Shown here in pieces: positions 19,913 to 20,210 of a stretch of 20,210 nt of DNA (position 1 is the stretch's first letter; every line of letters begins with the position of its first letter). The notes beneath the pieces were generated by a model. The model worked only from the letters and a program-made list of their open reading frames with translations. It was not told the origin of the DNA and did no database searches. The position numbers were made by a program, and so were the translations under genes. This DNA is from Anaerosacchariphilus hominis (lineage in GTDB: Bacteria > Bacillota > Clostridia > Lachnospirales > Lachnospiraceae): NCBI RefSeq assembly GCF_014290175.1, contig NZ_JACOOR010000013.1, forward strand, positions 1 through 20,210, in the 5' to 3' direction.

Positions 19913-20210
19913 ACGGTTTCATCCTCCTTTACGCTGTAATCACGGTTGCGGATGGGCGGGGCTGCTTTCTTCGCGTCCTCACCGGCCCAGCGCCGGATGG
20001 TCGCTGCATGGCTCTGATAACGCTTGCCGGTAGAAGCCATGTACTCGGACAGTTTTTCGATGTACTGGCCCCATACAGTGGGAAAGCTGGCCTGCAAGTC
20101 TGCCATTTCCTCGTCCGTCAGGAAAACATTCTGGTAACGGCCATAGGCGCGGGCGGAGCGTCCCTTCTCTATCTCTCTCTTTATCTCTATCTCTTTCTCT
20201 AACTCTATCT
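19909..20210 (-). CDS. replication initiator (region D copy), N-terminal part beyond window
   Basis: The frame is open from the right edge and gives the C-terminal 100 residues. The low-complexity linker (ELEKEIEIKREIEKG) is followed by RAYGRYQNVFLTDEEMADLQ and ASTGKRYQSHAATIRRWAGED, matching the C-terminal half of the initiator at 12143-12886. Its start lies outside the window. The stop overlaps the DnaC-like start by 4 bp. The DNA of the linker is a polypyrimidine tract on the plus strand. Confidence 0.85.
   Translation of the reverse strand, partial: IELEKEIEIKREIEKGRSARAYGRYQNVFLTDEEMADLQASFPTVWGQYIEKLSEYMASTGKRYQSHAATIRRWAGEDAKKAAPPIRNRDYSVKEDETV
20161..20210. repeat. polypyrimidine tract inside the second initiator gene
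   Basis: About 50 nt of CTCTAT/CTCTCT-type sequence reaching the window edge. Bases 20182-20210 are identical to 12431-12459. Confidence 0.6.

Noticed and set aside
1..20210. tRNA, rRNA, insertion sequence transposase or group II intron
   Set aside because: None was recognised on either strand by reading; no cloverleaf, DDE transposase or reverse transcriptase motif was seen.

Overview
The window looks like accessory DNA of a gut-type Firmicute (class Clostridia). Nearly every gene belongs to the clostridial Tn4451/Tn1549-like mobile-element pool: MobQ and MobP relaxases, MobC, TnpV, TnpW, cysteine-rich VLP proteins, Maff2, a VirD4-type coupling protein and a large serine recombinase. Shine-Dalgarno sites are strong (AGGAGG type) and genes overlap by a few bases. 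I saw no rRNA, tRNA, CRISPR array or housekeeping operon. Almost everything is read from the minus strand; the exceptions are a 268-aa XRE regulator and an alpha/beta hydrolase.

Region A (1 to about 10300) reads as an integrative mobilizable element that continues past the left edge. In transcription order on the minus strand it holds: a large serine recombinase (8610-10220); an XRE plus TnpV pair with its own promoter; a MarR plus MATE efflux cargo operon (5874-7602) with a perfect palindromic operator; an opposing XRE gene (4974-5780); a replication and mobilization set made of a cysteine-rich VLP protein, a RepA_N-type initiator domain and a DUF3847 protein; an oriT candidate with a MobQ-like nic core at 3656-3670; an unannotated 47-aa membrane peptide gene; a MobQ relaxase; a CHC2 zinc-finger primase-like protein; and a VapE-type P-loop protein cut by the window edge.

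Region B (10433-11093) is one AT-rich alpha/beta hydrolase gene with its own extended -10 promoter and a strong terminator. It lies between the two element types.

Region C (11104 to about 17283) is a Tn1549/Tn916-like conjugative-element module. In transcription order: a membrane-anchored XRE regulator, a structured leader, an Orf7-like sigma factor, an Orf8-like HTH protein, a terminator, an oriT candidate with a 61-bp nested palindrome, MobC, MobP relaxase (TTG start inside mobC), cysteine-rich VLP protein, phage-replisome-organizer-type initiator, DnaC-like ATPase and TnpW. The last three are joined by short overlaps.

Region D (about 17283-20210) is a second, diverged copy of the same backbone: initiator (cut by the right edge), DnaC-like ATPase, TnpW, an unrecognised 121-aa gene, then a VirD4 coupling protein without its N-terminal half and a Maff2 protein cut at about residue 40. 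The C/D junction lies inside maff2. The simplest reading is that one element was inserted into, or recombined with, another at maff2. The window is therefore a nest of at least three mobile elements. Region A and C carry independent relaxase and oriT pairs; region D supplies only remnants of the coupling and transfer machinery.
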